Below are positions 7,468 to 8,086 of a stretch of DNA of 8,086 nucleotides, in pieces (within the stretch, counting starts at the first letter, position 1; every line of letters starts with the position of its first letter). The notes under the pieces are model-generated. The model was not told the DNA's origin and did not search any database. It saw only the letters and a list, made by a program, of their open reading frames with translations. The translations under genes were made by a program, and so were the position numbers. This DNA is from CAYJAD01 sp964372165 (lineage in GTDB: Bacteria; Desulfobacterota; Desulfovibrionia; Desulfovibrionales; Desulfovibrionaceae): the NCBI GenBank assembly GCA_964372165.1, contig CAYJPT010000107.1:1-8086 (forward strand), read 5' to 3'.

Positions 7468-8086
7468 AAGTGTGAATACTCCTATAATGAATTGTCGGAT
7501 ATTCTCTTATGGGCTTAGGGATATAAGCACGAATTTCTTCATCATACTGCCACCCACCAGCTATGGATAGCAAACCATGCTCATGCTTATGCCCATCAAG
7601 CATCTGGCTTAGTTGATAATCTTTTCTTATGGTCTTGCCATCTGGCAGGAAAGTCCATTCAGAAAAAGTAATTGGTGTATCATCGGAGGCTTTTAGGGTA
7701 AGTGCATCACCACATAGAATATTACGAGTAAGAATATAACGTACAGTTTTAAGGCAATCGGCATGAGTGTCTTTTTTACACTCTGCAATGTAGGATTGTT
7801 CAAAGATGGTAAAAAGCCTATTTATGCACTCGTCAACATTATCTTGGAGCAACTCTACACCATAGATACTACTAATAGCCATAACCGCATTTAACTCATA
7901 ATCAGCAGGACTATTCTTATAGCGATTTTTAACAGTAGCAAGCTTCCTAGCTAAGACCTCAGCAAGAAAATTGCCGTTACCACAAGCTGGCTCTAAAAAA
8001 CGTGAATCGATACGCTCAGACTCACTCTTGACCAAATCAAGCATAGCCTTAACTTCACGTTCAGCAGTATAAACCTCACCGTGGTC
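7445..8086 (-). CDS. Methyltransferase-like partner subunit, 5' end outside window
   Basis: The frame is open to the right edge; 213 residues are visible, starting GEVYTAEREV after two residues, so the Met at 8044 is internal and the true start lies beyond 8086. Near visible residues 30-41 is FLEPACGNGNFL, a good SAM-binding motif I; YGVELLQDN resembles the acidic motif II region and ILCGDAL the motif III region. The protein then reads ITFSEWTFLPDGK and stops about 65 residues after that point with no (N/D)PPY, so the visible part has a SAM-binding half but no recognisable catalytic motif IV. The next gene has NPPY and an altered motif I, and the two overlap by 23 nt, so a stoichiometric pair working as one methyltransferase is plausible (inference). 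I take it as a complete C-terminus of a separate small protein rather than a broken gene, because this two-gene arrangement is familiar for this class and both ends are protein-like. Confidence 0.85.
   Translation of the reverse strand, partial: DHGEVYTAEREVKAMLDLVKSESERIDSRFLEPACGNGNFLAEVLARKLATVKNRYKNSPADYELNAVMAISSIYGVELLQDNVDECINRLFTIFEQSYIAECKKDTHADCLKTVRYILTRNILCGDALTLKASDDTPITFSEWTFLPDGKTIRKDYQLSQMLDGHKHEHGLLSIAGGWQYDEEIRAYIPKPIREYPTIHYRSIHTYAEHTEL
7479..7483 (-). promoter_or_regulatory. Ribosome binding site of the Eco57I-like methyltransferase gene
   Basis: AGGAG on the minus strand within the upstream gene, 11 nt before the ATG at 7467. The spacing is on the long side, but no closer start codon exists in frame, and the N-terminus MLNIPNYNYN leads directly into the conserved EVFTPP segment. 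Confidence 0.55.

Noticed and set aside
1..8086. CRISPR array, tRNA/rRNA genes, transposase or IS ends
   Set aside because: No regularly spaced repeats, no tRNA-like cloverleaf and no transposase motifs were seen on either strand.

Overview
The window is the edge of a horizontally acquired genomic island in a bacterium, probably a proteobacterium or desulfovibrio-type organism. That guess rests on the P4-type integrase style and the purine-rich ribosome binding sites; no rRNA, tRNA or housekeeping gene is present to fix the taxonomy. It holds the 3' end of a tyrosine recombinase gene on the plus strand (1-407), a short non-coding gap (408-678), and a four-gene defence operon that fills the rest on the minus strand (8086 down to 679).

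Left region (1-678). The integrase fragment keeps the HxxR, second His and Tyr of the catalytic domain. It is followed by a plausible intrinsic terminator (435-471) and then a strikingly GC-rich non-coding block (65 G/C of 120 bases over 481-600). That block contrasts sharply with the very AT-rich gene beside it, and no function could be assigned to it. Integrase and defence operon are convergent.

Right region (8086 to 679, minus strand, in transcription order). (1) A methyltransferase-like protein, truncated by the window edge, with SAM-binding motifs but no visible NPPY. (2) A 503-residue Eco57I-like adenine DNA methyltransferase with NPPY but an altered motif I. (3) An 824-residue restriction subunit made of a GIY-YIG/T5orf172-type nuclease domain fused to a superfamily 2 helicase/translocase. 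(4) A 922-residue SIR2-domain protein with a long helical C-terminal part. Spacings are a 23-nt overlap, a 1-nt gap and a 32-nt gap, so one transcript is likely.

Working model. Genes 1-3 form a restriction-modification system: the two methyltransferase proteins probably act together to mark host DNA, and the GIY-YIG/helicase protein translocates on and cuts unmodified DNA. Gene 4 resembles defence-associated sirtuins that destroy NAD+ when they sense phage, and would give a second, abortive-infection layer. Its much lower G+C and its place at the operon end suggest it joined the restriction module separately. The unusual point of the window is this coupling of a two-protein methylase, a GIY-YIG translocase nuclease and a SIR2 effector in one apparent operon next to an integrase.
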